Source: an uncultured Bacteroides sp.
Lineage (GTDB): Bacteria > Bacteroidota > Bacteroidia > Bacteroidales > Bacteroidaceae
Length of the DNA stretch: 64,000 nucleotides
NCBI GenBank assembly: GCA_949285075.1
Contig: CASDXF010000003.1
Location: forward strand, 33,758 to 97,757
Direction of reading: 5' to 3'
Position numbers and translations under genes: made by a program. The notes under the pieces are model-generated. The model saw only the letters and a list, made by a program, of their open reading frames with translations. It did no database searches and was not told where the DNA came from. The stretch's first letter is position 1; each line of letters begins with the position of its first letter. This document shows positions 35,552-43,427 of this stretch, in pieces.

Positions 35552-36872
35552 TATCTTTCAGAATTACGCCTCTAAGAGCGGTTTTGTCGTCATTAAAGTC
35601 TTCCAGACGGACAAGCACAATCCGATTGTCCAACGAACTGTCGCTTTCTACCTCCACACGGATATAATTTTCCGTAAAGCCGTGCATTGGAGCTCCCGCT
35701 TTCGCTTTCTCCATCAGTACAGGCATCATCCGCCCCGCATGCCGTGTGTAAAATGCCTCTGTTTTTTTATCGGAAAGAGCCAAAAGCTGTTGACTGCGTC
35801 GATGTTTCACATCGGGAGGAACCGCCTGCTCTATCTTTAGCGCCTGTGTTCCCGGCCGTTCGGAATAGCTGAACACATGCAGTTGAGTCACATCCAGTCC
35901 TGCAATAAACCCATATCCTCGCTCGAAATACTCCTCCGTTTCCCCACGCATACCTACAATAACGTCAACGCCGATAAAGGCGTCGGGCATGGCCGCCTTT
36001 ATCTTGGTAATCTTGGACGCAAAGAGAGCGGTATCATAACGGCGACGCATTAGCTTAAGCACTTCATCGCAACCTGATTGTAAAGGGATGTGAAAATGAG
36101 GCATGAAACGATTGGAACGGGCCACAAAATTGATAATGTCGTCAGTCAACAGATTGGGTTCAATAGAAGATATCCGATAGCGTTCGATGCCATCTACCCC
36201 ATCAAGCGCCTTTATCAAGTCGAAAAAGGTTTCCCCGGTCGTCTTGCCGAAATCGCCGATATTCACTCCCGTAAGCACGATTTCCTTTCCGCCCTCAGAG
36301 GCTACCCTCTCCGCCTGCTTCACCAGAGACGCTACCGTACCATTTCGACTTCTACCTCTTGCGAACGGAATCGTACAATAAGAACAGAAATAATCACACC
36401 CATCCTGCACTTTCAAGAAAAAACGGGTACGGTCACCTCTCGAACAAGAAGGGACAAACGAACAGATATCTTTCGTCTCAGTAGTGAAGGCTTCCCCCTC
36501 CTCATGTTTTCGAAGATCACCCAAGTAACGCAACAGGTCCCCTTTCTGCTCGGCTCCAAGCACTAAATCCACTCCATCTATATTCAGGACTTCTCCGGGG
36601 TTCAGCTGAGCATAACAGCCTGTCACTACTACAAACGCTTCGGGATGCTGCCTTACTAAGCGATGAATCGCCTGCCTGCATTTTTTATCTGCCACCTCCG
36701 TCACGGAACAGGTGTTCACCACACATATATCCGCCTTCTCTCCTTTACGGGCGGTTCGGACTCCCGCCTCACGCAAAATGTTACCGATCGTAGACGTTTC
36801 GGAAAAGTTCAACTTGCAGCCCAACGTATAATATACGGCCGTTTTATCTTGAAAAACAGTGTTATCTATCAT
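35541..36872 (-). CDS. mtaB: tRNA threonylcarbamoyladenosine methylthiotransferase MtaB
   Basis: The 443-residue radical SAM enzyme has the N-terminal UPF0004 domain (VYYTLGCKLNFSETSTI, NTCSVTEVADKKCRQ, GCYAQ with three cluster Cys), the radical SAM motif CDYFCSYC near residue 154, and a C-terminal TRAM-like part. It converts t6A37 to ms2t6A37 in tRNAs reading ANN codons. The short MtaB-type TLGCKLN text distinguishes it from MiaB and RimO. It heads a minus-strand operon with the acyltransferase, glycosyltransferase and mgsA. Confidence 0.95.
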   Translation of the reverse strand: MIDNTVFQDKTAVYYTLGCKLNFSETSTIGNILREAGVRTARKGEKADICVVNTCSVTEVADKKCRQAIHRLVRQHPEAFVVVTGCYAQLNPGEVLNIDGVDLVLGAEQKGDLLRYLGDLRKHEEGEAFTTETKDICSFVPSCSRGDRTRFFLKVQDGCDYFCSYCTIPFARGRSRNGTVASLVKQAERVASEGGKEIVLTGVNIGDFGKTTGETFFDLIKALDGVDGIERYRISSIEPNLLTDDIINFVARSNRFMPHFHIPLQSGCDEVLKLMRRRYDTALFASKITKIKAAMPDAFIGVDVIVGMRGETEEYFERGYGFIAGLDVTQLHVFSYSERPGTQALKIEQAVPPDVKHRRSQQLLALSDKKTEAFYTRHAGRMMPVLMEKAKAGAPMHGFTENYIRVEVESDSSLDNRIVLVRLEDFNDDKTALRGVILKDNEI

Positions 36873-36892
36873 AGGAATAACGCATCATGGCG

Positions 36893-36900
36893 CAAAGGTA
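36893..36900 (-). promoter_or_regulatory. -7 element TACCTTTG of the mtaB operon
   Basis: Perfect TAnnTTTG on the minus strand, 20 bases upstream of the mtaB start codon. Confidence 0.6.
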
Positions 36901-36967
36901 CGTATTATATCATTAGCAACCAACAAACTCGTACAGCGTTGAAGGCAAGAAAGAACGGGAAGACAAA

Positions 36968-37001
36968 CAAAAAAGGCGGAGCTGTTATCGCTCTGCCTTT
37001 C
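36968..37001 (-). terminator. Terminator of rpmH
   Basis: On the minus strand AAAGGC-A-GAGC pairs with GCTC-C-GCCTTT around GATAACA and is followed by a T run, 22 bases after the rpmH stop. Confidence 0.88.
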
Positions 37002-37022
37002 CTGTTTTTCTACACGATTAGC

Positions 37023-37187
37023 TTACCATCTCTTTAATCCGTTGTATTCGTCAGAAACGGTCAGCTTCTTTCTTCCTTTCGCACGACGAGCCGCTAAAAC
37101 CCTGCGTCCGTTAGCCGTTGACATTCTCTCACGGAAACCGTGCTTGTTCTTTCTCTTTCTGTTGGAAGGTTGATATGTCCTTTTCAT
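37023..37187 (-). CDS. rpmH: Ribosomal protein bL34
   Basis: A 54-residue frame on the minus strand reads [19 protein letters not shown], continues [20 protein letters not shown] and ends DEYNGLKRW. This is the complete, highly basic large-subunit protein L34, 8-10 residues longer than in E. coli in the way usual for Bacteroidetes. It has its own promoter-like element upstream and its own terminator downstream, and is divergent from efp. The canonical neighbour dnaA is absent, so it sits in a Bacteroidales context rather than the gammaproteobacterial oriC block. Confidence 0.97.
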   Translation of the reverse strand: MKRTYQPSNRKRKNKHGFRERMSTANGRRVLAARRAKGRKKLTVSDEYNGLKRW

Positions 37188-37229
37188 TTCTTATTGATGT
37201 TTTAGTTATTAATCCACGTAATCGGGCTG

Positions 37230-37237
37230 CAAAATTA
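37230..37237 (-). promoter_or_regulatory. -7 element TAATTTTG of rpmH
   Basis: Perfect TAnnTTTG on the minus strand, 42 bases upstream of the rpmH start codon. Confidence 0.55.
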
Positions 37238-37288
37238 GGTACTTTTTTCAAAACAACCAAGAGTCGGCTTATTTTTTGCCTTGAAGTT

Positions 37289-37320
37289 TTTGTGTTTTTT
37301 GCTGATTTAGATTAATTTTG
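37289..37320 (+). promoter_or_regulatory. Promoter of efp (TTTG and TAATTTTG)
   Basis: TTTG at 37289-37292 and TAATTTTG at 37313-37320 are separated by 20 bases, the classical Bacteroides -33/-7 arrangement. The efp start is 58 bases downstream. Confidence 0.75.
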
Positions 37321-37378
37321 CGCCCGATTTAGACACAGAATAAACTCTATCAATAACATAAATAAGGAAACAAGCAGT

Positions 37379-37945
37379 ATGATTAATGCTCAGGACATCA
37401 AAAACGGAACTTGTATCCGTATGGACGGAAAGCTCTATTTCTGTATAGAATTCTTGCACGTAAAGCCGGGTAAGGGCAACACGTTTATGCGTACAAAGCT
37501 GAAAGACGTAGTAAGTGGATATGTTATCGAACGTCGTTTCAACATCGGTGAAAAGTTAGAAGACGTACGCGTTGAGCGTCGCCCATACCAATACTTGTAC
37601 AAAGAGGGTGACGATTATATCTTTATGAATCAAGAGACGTTCGATCAACACCCTATCGCTCATGACCTGATAAACGGTGTAGACTTCTTGTTAGAAGGAA
37701 TGGTATTGGATGTAGTGTCTGACGCCTCTACGGAAACTATACTTTATGCGGACATGCCAATAAAGGTACAGATGAAAGTCACTTATACTGAACCGGGACT
37801 GAAAGGGGATACAGCAACCAATACCCTGAAACCCGCTACCGTTGAGTCTGGAGCTACCGTACGTGTGCCCCTATTTATAAATGAAGGCGAAACGATTGAA
37901 ATCGATACGCGCGACGGTTCTTATGTAGGTCGCATCAAAGCGTAA
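37379..37945 (+). CDS. efp: Translation elongation factor P
   Basis: The 188-residue factor relieves ribosome stalling at polyproline. It shows the three-domain EF-P layout, with the N-terminal KOW-like domain ending in the loop HVKPGKGNTFMRTKLKD. The tip residue that is modified in many bacteria is K32 of PGKGN. Domains II and III contain DDYIFMNQETF and TEPGLKGDTATN. The final stretch GETIEIDTRDGSYVGRIK is typical. It is monocistronic, divergent from rpmH, followed by a hairpin. Confidence 0.98.
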   Translation: MINAQDIKNGTCIRMDGKLYFCIEFLHVKPGKGNTFMRTKLKDVVSGYVIERRFNIGEKLEDVRVERRPYQYLYKEGDDYIFMNQETFDQHPIAHDLINGVDFLLEGMVLDVVSDASTETILYADMPIKVQMKVTYTEPGLKGDTATNTLKPATVESGATVRVPLFINEGETIEIDTRDGSYVGRIKA

Positions 37946-37972
37946 TCATATTATTATTCTCTTTTTTATCTG

Positions 37973-38009
37973 GAAGGATGTTGCATTTATCACATTTGTA
38001 ACATCCTTC
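37973..38009 (+). terminator. Hairpin after efp, possible terminator
   Basis: GAAGGATGTT pairs perfectly with AACATCCTTC around a 17-base loop, 28 bases after the efp stop. The following T run is weak. Confidence 0.45.
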
Positions 38010-38035
38010 TGTCGTTTTCATAATCCCTTTTTTAT

Positions 38036-38043
38036 TACTTTTG
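38036..38043 (+). promoter_or_regulatory. -7 element TACTTTTG of the alkaline phosphatase gene
   Basis: Perfect TAnnTTTG, 28 bases upstream of the start codon at 38072. Confidence 0.6.
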
Positions 38044-38071
38044 CCTGTCATTAAAACAAAACGAACAAAAA

Positions 38072-39463
38072 ATGAAAAAACTAATTTATCTTTTGTGTTT
38101 CGTCCTCATATCCGTTGCGGCTAACGGGCAACAAGCGAAATACGTATTCTTTTTCATCGGTGATGGAATGGGAGTCAATCAAGTGAATGGAACAGAAATG
38201 TACAATGCGGAATTACAAAACGGAAGAATCGGTGTAGAGCCGTTACTGTTTGCGCAGTTCCCCGTAGCTTCTTTAGTCACAACTTTCTCTGCGACCAATT
38301 CCGTAACTGATTCTGCGGCAGGAGGCACAGCCTTAGCTACAGGGCAGAAAACTTATAACGGGGCTATTTCGGTAGGAGAAGACAAACAACCAATGGAAAC
38401 TATCGCTGAAAAGGCGAAAAAAGCGGGCAAAAAAGTTGGAGTAGCGACTTCCGTCAGCGTAGACCACGCCACTCCCGCCAGTTTCTATGCGCACCAACCC
38501 GACAGGAACATGTATTATGAGATTGCCATGGATCTGCCTAAGGCAGGGTTCGATTTTTATGCCGGAGGAGGTTTTCTCAAACCTGAAAAAAAGGACGCTC
38601 CCAACATATTCACTACCTTTAGCGAAGCCGGATATACCGTAGCGCGCGGCTACGAAGACTACAAGGCTAAAGCTAAAGAAGCGGATAAAATGATTCTTAT
38701 TCAAAAAGAAGGAGCAGATCCCTCATGCCTGCCATATGCTACTGACCGTAAAGAAGGCGATTTGACACTAGCCCAGATTACAGAAAGCGCAATAGATTTT
38801 CTTACGAAAGGAAAAGACAAAGGGTTCTTCCTGATGGTGGAAGGTGGAAAAATTGATTGGGCCTGTCACAGCAACGATGCGGCTACGGTGTTCCGTGAAG
38901 TGAAAGATATGGACGAAGCTATTAAAGTAGCTTATGACTTCTATCAGAAACATCCTAAAGAAACATTGATTGTAATTAGCGCTGACCACGAAACGGGAGG
39001 TATCGTTTTGGGAACGGGGAAATATGCGCTGAACCTGAAAGCGTTGCAATATCAAAAGCATTCCATAGACGGACTTTCAAAACGAATCAGCGAATTCCGT
39101 AAGGCGAAAGACAACAAAGTAACATGGGAAGAAATGAAAGAGTTCCTCGGCGAAGAAATGGGATTTTGGAAAGAGCTTCCGATTTCTTGGAAACAAGAGC
39201 GTAAACTTCGTGACGAATTTGAGGAATCATTCGTTAAAAATAAGGTCGTTTTCGCTGAGAGTATGTACTCCAAAAGCGAGCCTATGGCTTCTCTCGCTAA
39301 AGACATAATAGATGAAATCGCAATGGTAGGTTGGACAAGCGGCGGACATTCCGCCGGATTTGTACCTATTTTCGCCATCGGAGCGGGCTCAAAGCTATTC
39401 GGTGAGAAAATAGACAATACGGAAATTCCTAAGCGCATAGCGAAGGCGGCGGGATATAAATAA
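38072..39463 (+). CDS. phoA: Alkaline phosphatase
   Basis: The 463-residue secreted enzyme has a signal peptide (cleavage near AANGQ) and the metal-binding FFIGDGMGVNQ. The active-site motif is TDSAAGGTALATGQKTYNGAI, with the phosphorylated Ser in DSAAGG. VDHATPAS, EGGKIDWACHSND and ISADHETGG supply the remaining Zn/Mg ligands, with GGHSAGFVP near the C-terminus. It hydrolyses phosphomonoesters in the periplasm. The gene has its own promoter and is followed 13 bases later by an antisense transposase remnant. Confidence 0.94.
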   Translation: MKKLIYLLCFVLISVAANGQQAKYVFFFIGDGMGVNQVNGTEMYNAELQNGRIGVEPLLFAQFPVASLVTTFSATNSVTDSAAGGTALATGQKTYNGAISVGEDKQPMETIAEKAKKAGKKVGVATSVSVDHATPASFYAHQPDRNMYYEIAMDLPKAGFDFYAGGGFLKPEKKDAPNIFTTFSEAGYTVARGYEDYKAKAKEADKMILIQKEGADPSCLPYATDRKEGDLTLAQITESAIDFLTKGKDKGFFLMVEGGKIDWACHSNDAATVFREVKDMDEAIKVAYDFYQKHPKETLIVISADHETGGIVLGTGKYALNLKALQYQKHSIDGLSKRISEFRKAKDNKVTWEEMKEFLGEEMGFWKELPISWKQERKLRDEFEESFVKNKVVFAESMYSKSEPMASLAKDIIDEIAMVGWTSGGHSAGFVPIFAIGAGSKLFGEKIDNTEIPKRIAKAAGYK

Positions 39464-39476
39464 CGTGAGATATAAT

Positions 39477-39686
39477 TTAAGACACGGTGAGTTGCCCGTC
39501 TTTGACAAAACACATGTCAAAGACGGGCTTCTTGTCAAGAAAACAGTAGTCGACAATGACGGAAAGAAAATTGGCAATGAGGTTTTTGAAAGACCGGAGT
39601 CTGGAATGCTCAATCCGTGTAACATTCTTCAACTCGTCGTTGACTGTCTCTGTCTGAGTCTCTTTTTTGAGAGGATTTTGCTGCTT
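39477..39686 (-). pseudogene. IS982-like transposase, C-terminal remnant
   Basis: On the minus strand an open frame encodes about 69 residues containing LKKETQTETVNDELKN, then RIEHSRLRSFKNLIANFLS, DYCFLDKKPVFD and a C-terminal KDGQLTVS. The order LKK..ETVNDELKN..IEHSR.RSF..F..N....YCF..KKP..QL is that of the C-terminal end of IS982-family transposases of Bacteroidetes. An in-frame stop at 39687-39689 and the lack of the DDE catalytic part upstream show it is a remnant. Upstream (39698-39705, minus strand) is a TATATTTG element. I see no clear IS ends or target duplication. Confidence 0.75.
39494..39528. terminator. Perfect 14-bp hairpin after phoA
   Basis: GCCCGTCTTTGACA pairs perfectly with TGTCAAAGACGGGC around AAACACA, 30 bases after the phosphatase stop, with a mixed T-rich tail TTCTTGTC. 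It overlaps the transposase remnant, so it could be a terminator for phoA, a barrier to the remnant, or both. Confidence 0.6.
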
Positions 39687-39848
39687 TTAATAGAACAAAT
39701 ATACTAATTTGAAAGCGAATCACAACTAAGTATAGAGTAACTGACACACCTCCCTGCTGTTTTTAATAGTGCCAAAATGCTGATTAAAAAATAAATAGTA
39801 ACGGGTAATTCCCGAAATGAAAAAGCCCGATTGCCTTTTAACTTAAAT

Positions 39849-40174
39849 AGGCTATTCGGGAATTTTATGTCCAAAATGTAAAAGCGTTTAAATTAGCCCG
39901 AGCGTTTTTAGTAGAGTTTTTTCGGGCTTGTTTTTAGTTTTTACGATGAAAAGGATTCACATTAATTTTCTCCGTTTGTCAGCTCGCCCAACGGCTCATG
40001 AGAGACAGCCCAACGGCTCGCGAGAAGTAGGGCAACGGCTCGCGAAAAGTGGGGCTGTTTCTTAAATGGGTTGTAAGGTGTTGATGATAAGGTGGTTTCA
40101 TGCGTAAGGCGCTGTGACTATATGTGCTTGTTCCTATCAAACGATTTTTCTAATGACCGGTTGAGGTTTAATGG
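39849..40174 (+). repeat. Dispersed 22-bp-unit intergenic repeat, copy F (near full length)
   Basis: The left arm has GGGAATTTTATGTCC, AAAATGTAAAAGCGTTTAAA, CACATTAATTTTCTCCG and TTTGTCAG. The core has three units, all reading CAACGG where other copies have TACGG or AGCGG. Then come GTGTTGATGATAAGG, TTGTTCCTATCAAACGATTT and the end motif TTTTCTAATGA. Next to its left end AATTCCCGAA (39807) and TTCGGGAATT (39855) form a 10-bp inverted pair. The 39690-39848 stretch holds no gene. Confidence 0.85.
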
Positions 40175-40258
40175 CAAAAAATATCTTCCAATAACACGCT
40201 ACTTTTCGTCTGCTGTATCCGCTAACATATGTAAGAAAGAACCGATATGTTATTTAAA

Positions 40259-40300
40259 AGCCGTGATAGCAGGGATAAACTTTTCCTCGCTATCACGGCT
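40259..40300 (-). terminator. Terminator of the sigma/anti-sigma/Spy-like operon
   Basis: AGCCGTGATAGC pairs perfectly with GCTATCACGGCT (12 bp). On the minus strand it is followed by TTTTAAAT, 69 bases past the stop at 40369. A further inverted pair TAACATAT/ATATGTTA lies just beyond (40222-40251). Confidence 0.8.
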
Positions 40301-40368
40301 CACTTCACTTTTAATGCGCGAACAGGTCTGTTACGTGTCCGTTGCTATAATACACTCATTTAACTGTT

Positions 40369-40950
40369 TTAGTCTGATACGGCTCCTTCCATAGGAGGCA
40401 TATCTCCCGGCCTTCTCTGAAAGGCTCCTTCGGGACGCTGTCCCGGTCTTTGTTTCCCTCTGCGCTCAAACTCGCTCCGAAACTTATTCGCGTTCTGTCT
40501 CTCTTGGTGGTACAAACGCAATATTTGTTTCTGTGAAAGCACCTTACTGAATTCTTCGTAATATTTTTCCTTTATATCCAACATCCTACGGCTTTGTTCA
40601 AACTGCTTTTTCAACATGTCGGCGATTTCCGTATCCGTCATTTCCGACCTTTTCCCTGCTTCTTTCTTGGCTTGCTCATTATTCTCTTCCTTTTTTACAT
40701 CCGTCGATTTCCTGTTCATCATGCGGCACTCACGCAACTCTTTCAAGTAATTCTGATAAACGGTAGTAAACTTAGCGGTTGTTTCGTCATCTAGCATCAA
40801 CTCTTTCACCATTTGGTCAGTTTGCATTTGCATGATTTGTTCAGGAGTAGGACGCTGCCTCTTCTCCTTTTTCGTTTCTCCCTGAGCAAACAGATCCGTT
40901 TGGCTTCCCATCGATACGGCAATCAATGCCACAAATAAAAACTTTTTCAT
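40369..40950 (-). CDS. Periplasmic DUF4890/Spy-like helical protein
   Basis: The 193-residue exported protein (signal peptide, cleavage near LFAQG) is charged and almost all helical. LMLDDETTAKFTTVYQNYLKEL and KEKYYEEFSKVLSQKQILRLY are like the LTxxQ-type helices of Spy/CpxP chaperones. The C-terminus is Pro-, Gly- and Arg-rich (GKQRPGQRPEGAFQRRPGD). The family is annotated DUF4890 in Bacteroidales. Placed after a sigma/anti-sigma pair, it may act as a periplasmic chaperone or stress sensor, which is inference. Confidence 0.7.
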   Translation of the reverse strand: MKKFLFVALIAVSMGSQTDLFAQGETKKEKRQRPTPEQIMQMQTDQMVKELMLDDETTAKFTTVYQNYLKELRECRMMNRKSTDVKKEENNEQAKKEAGKRSEMTDTEIADMLKKQFEQSRRMLDIKEKYYEEFSKVLSQKQILRLYHQERQNANKFRSEFERRGKQRPGQRPEGAFQRRPGDMPPMEGAVSD

Positions 40951-40988
40951 AATTGAACCTTTTAATTTAATGAATCATTTCTATTGGT

Positions 40989-41351
40989 TTAAAAATATAT
41001 TATTTTTAAAAATATGTCATTCTCTGAAAAGCAGACAAGTTCTTCCAGTTCCTCGTCGGAAAGGCTTTTAATCCATTTGTCCATCGCTTCAGTCGGGTCC
41101 GATGCCAAGACCTTTGCGTACGTCGGTAAGGGAGCTTCTCCTCGAAACATGGAAGGGACGAACAGCAGTCCACACAGCATAGCCGCCATAGCAGTCACTG
41201 AAATCATAACTTTCAAACGTCTTTTCCGTCTTCGGGCGTTATCTATACGCCTCATTACTTTCCGCTGAATATCCTCAAAGAATCCGTCTGGTACACGGTA
41301 AGGAGTATACTTGCCAATATCCTCAAAATCAAAATCCTTATCCATAATCAT
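40989..41351 (-). CDS. Small membrane protein, likely anti-sigma factor
   Basis: The 120-residue protein has a soluble N-terminal part (FEDIGKYTPYRVPDGFFEDIQRKV), a very basic segment (RRRKRRLK) and one membrane helix (about 49-67, VMISVTAMAAMLCGLLFVP). A short periplasmic C-terminal part ends with SLSDEELEELV. Its ATG overlaps the stop of the ECF sigma gene as ATGA, the usual arrangement of a sigma/anti-sigma pair. I see no canonical ZAS zinc motif. The alternative start two codons in would lose the overlap. Confidence 0.75.
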   Translation of the reverse strand: MIMDKDFDFEDIGKYTPYRVPDGFFEDIQRKVMRRIDNARRRKRRLKVMISVTAMAAMLCGLLFVPSMFRGEAPLPTYAKVLASDPTEAMDKWIKSLSDEELEELVCFSENDIFLKIIYF

Positions 41352-41884
41352 CTGTTTAAAATATAATCTTTAATCTTATTTTTAGCGTAATGATAGTTCA
41401 CCTTAAGCGTCTCGACCTTGCTATCTAAAATCCTTGCGATTTCCTCATATTCCAGTTCGTCGTAATAACGCAAATTGAACACGATTCTCTGCTTTTCCGG
41501 CAAACTAAGAATAGCTTCCTGAAACTTTACCGCTACTTCACTCTCATAGTCAATATAGTCTGACGCTTTGAGCTTACCGATAAGTTCTTCTTGCATCTCC
41601 TCCGTTGAAAGAGCTTCTTCACCTCGTTTAGATAAAAAACGAAGGCACTCATTCGTCGCGATGCGATAAATCCACGTCCCCAAAGCGCTTTCATTACGGA
41701 ACCGTTCAAGATGCTTGAATACCCGGATAAAGACCTCCTGCAATATGTCTTCCGCATCTTCGTGAGACACCACCATTCGTCGGATATAATAATATATAGG
41801 CCTCTGGAACGCGTCCATCAACAGTTTAAAGCCTTTTTCTCGGCTGATTTCACAAGCCTCCCGAATTTTATCTTCCTTTATCAT
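41348..41884 (-). CDS. ECF-type RNA polymerase sigma factor
   Basis: The 178-residue sigma-70-family protein has region 2 (ISREKGFKLLMDAFQRPIYYYIRRM, EDAEDILQEVFIRVFKHLERFR, TWIYRIATNECLRFL) and region 4 (LPEKQRIVFNLRYYDELEYEEIARIL and a final DNA-reading helix). It should direct RNA polymerase to a set of stress or envelope promoters. The two genes after it look like its regulator and a periplasmic target, so the three probably form an envelope-stress operon. Confidence 0.95.
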   Translation of the reverse strand: MIKEDKIREACEISREKGFKLLMDAFQRPIYYYIRRMVVSHEDAEDILQEVFIRVFKHLERFRNESALGTWIYRIATNECLRFLSKRGEEALSTEEMQEELIGKLKASDYIDYESEVAVKFQEAILSLPEKQRIVFNLRYYDELEYEEIARILDSKVETLKVNYHYAKNKIKDYILNR

Positions 41885-42183
41885 TACTCTTCCATGAACT
41901 TTGTTTTATTAGAACTCGAAAAGCGGATGAAGTTAATTCTCAACTTGCGTTTTTCATACTAATTAAAGTAAAGAAACTTCTATTCATTATTGAGAATAAA
42001 CTCAAACAAAGCGCCTTAGCTCATTTGAACTTAAGAAAATTCAAACGAAGTTTTATAGCCTATCCATATCAACCTGTAAACTTCCGGACCATGACTATAT
42101 CCGCTTCAGAAAATGACATCGAGGAATCTTCTTTATAGGTAAAAAAAAACATGCTTTTAAGAACAACTTATAAAAAAAGTGCA
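41885..42183. other. Divergent gap between ECF sigma and small lipoprotein genes
   Basis: No gene or repeat is visible. The stretch is AT-rich, consistent with promoters for both flanking genes; only the rightward one at 42184 is recognisable. Confidence 0.4.
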
Positions 42184-42191
42184 TACCTTTG
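42184..42191 (+). promoter_or_regulatory. -7 element TACCTTTG of the small lipoprotein gene
   Basis: Perfect TAnnTTTG, 51 bases upstream of the start codon at 42243. Confidence 0.6.
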
Positions 42192-42242
42192 CAGCGTTTT
42201 AGTAAAGCAATTAATTGTATTACGTTTTAAAAGGCAAAGAAA

Positions 42243-42455
42243 ATGAAAAAATTAGTTTTAATGGCAGTAGCTATCGTAGCTGTATCATTCGCATCTTGCG
42301 GAAACAAGGCAGCAGATGCCGCAAAGGCACAACAGGATTCTATTCGCATCGCTGATTCAATCGCAGCAGTAGAAGCTGCCGCAGCTGAAGCAGCCGCTGC
42401 GGATACAGTAGTAAGCGCTGATAGCATCGCAACTACTGAGACTGTAGCTGAATAA
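42243..42455 (+). CDS. Small alanine-rich lipoprotein
   Basis: The 70-residue protein has a lipoprotein signal (SFASCGN, mature start near residue 19). The mature part is built almost only of Ala, Asp, Ser, Ile and Glu (DSIRIADSIAAVEAAAAEAA), predicting one long amphipathic helix. That size and build resembles small helical envelope lipoproteins of Lpp type, but homology cannot be claimed. It has a clear promoter and terminator, so it is an independently expressed, probably abundant protein. Confidence 0.8.
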   Translation: MKKLVLMAVAIVAVSFASCGNKAADAAKAQQDSIRIADSIAAVEAAAAEAAAADTVVSADSIATTETVAE

Positions 42456-42479
42456 TTTATTTATCAGCAGAGAGAATTG

Positions 42480-42517
42480 AAAGTCTGGCATGCCAAAGCA
42501 TGTGCAGACTTTTTTTA
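42480..42517 (+). terminator. Terminator of the small lipoprotein gene
   Basis: AAAGTCTG-GC-ATGC pairs with GCAT-GTG-CAGACTTT around CAAA, followed by seven T. Confidence 0.9.
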
Positions 42518-42640
42518 TACGTCAACAATCCCCCGTTAGGAGATATTATAATATCTACCTCTAGTTCTAGTAAAAGTGGCTTATGGAATTACCCCGCCTT
42601 ATCCATAATCCACTTTATTCTTTGAAAAAAGTGGGAAATA

Positions 42641-42672
42641 AAAAAAGCAAGCCATTTAATGACTTGCTTTTA
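42641..42672 (-). terminator. Terminator of the rpsF-rpsR-rplI operon
   Basis: On the minus strand AAGCAAG pairs with CTTGCTT around TCATTAAATGG, followed by TTTTT, 20 bases past the rplI stop. Confidence 0.85.
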
Positions 42673-42691
42673 CTTTACAATACTAATTTTC

Positions 42692-43138
42692 TTATTCTTC
42701 CGCAATTACTTCAAAAGGAATTTCAACGGAAACATCCTTATGCAATCGTACAATAGCCTTATAAGAACCCACTTCTTTTACTGCGTCGCTTACAAAAATT
42801 ATCTTCCGATCTATCTCATGCCCTAACTTGGCTAAAGCGTCAGCAATCTGAATACTACCTACAGAACCGAAAATAGTGCCCGTAGAGCTCACTTTAGTTG
42901 CTATAGTCAAAGACACTCCCTCCAACTTAGCTGCTAAAGCCTCAGCGTCCTTCTTAATTTTCTCAAGCTTGTGAGCGCGTTGCTTTAATTCTTCCGCCAA
43001 CATTTTCTTTGCTGAAGGAGAAGCGATTACAGCCTTACCTGTAGGAATCAAATAATTACGTCCATAACCGGGCTTAACGTTCACAATGTCGTTCTTATAA
43101 CCCAAGTTCACGATATCTTCTTTCAATATAATTTCCAT
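42692..43138 (-). CDS. rplI: Ribosomal protein bL9
   Basis: The 148-residue large-subunit protein has the N-terminal rRNA-binding domain ([34 protein letters not shown], split here by domain text), a connecting helix ([25 protein letters not shown]) and a C-terminal domain ending FEVIAEE. It is the last gene of the standard rpsF-rpsR-rplI operon, 14 bases after rpsR. Length is normal. Confidence 0.98.
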   Translation of the reverse strand: MEIILKEDIVNLGYKNDIVNVKPGYGRNYLIPTGKAVIASPSAKKMLAEELKQRAHKLEKIKKDAEALAAKLEGVSLTIATKVSSTGTIFGSVGSIQIADALAKLGHEIDRKIIFVSDAVKEVGSYKAIVRLHKDVSVEIPFEVIAEE

Positions 43139-43152
43139 ACTTTTCCTCCTTC

Positions 43153-43425
43153 TTATTTCATCATATCAGTTACATAAGGTAATAACGCCAAATGGCGCGC
43201 TCTCTTTACCGCCTGTGCGATACGACGCTGGAATTTCAGCGAAGTACCGGTTATACGACGGGGAAGGATCTTACCTTGCTCATTTAAAAACTTTTTCAAG
43301 AATTCAGGATCCTTATAATCAATGTATTTAATACCATTCTTCTTAAAACGACAGTATTTTTTCTTCTTAACGTCTACTGAAGGTGGAGTCAAATATCTAA
43401 TCTCTGATTGAACTTGTTGTGTCAT
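43153..43425 (-). CDS. rpsR: Ribosomal protein bS18
   Basis: The 90-residue small-subunit protein contains [39 protein letters not shown] and [12 protein letters not shown], the standard S18 signature; it pairs with S6 on the 30S platform. It starts 2 bases after the rpsF stop. Confidence 0.98.
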   Translation of the reverse strand: MTQQVQSEIRYLTPPSVDVKKKKYCRFKKNGIKYIDYKDPEFLKKFLNEQGKILPRRITGTSLKFQRRIAQAVKRARHLALLPYVTDMMK

Positions 43426-43427
43426 AA

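Noticed and set aside
39465-39707. An 80-codon plus-strand frame after phoA
   Set aside because: It is the complement of the transposase remnant; the minus-strand translation carries family motifs and the plus one does not.
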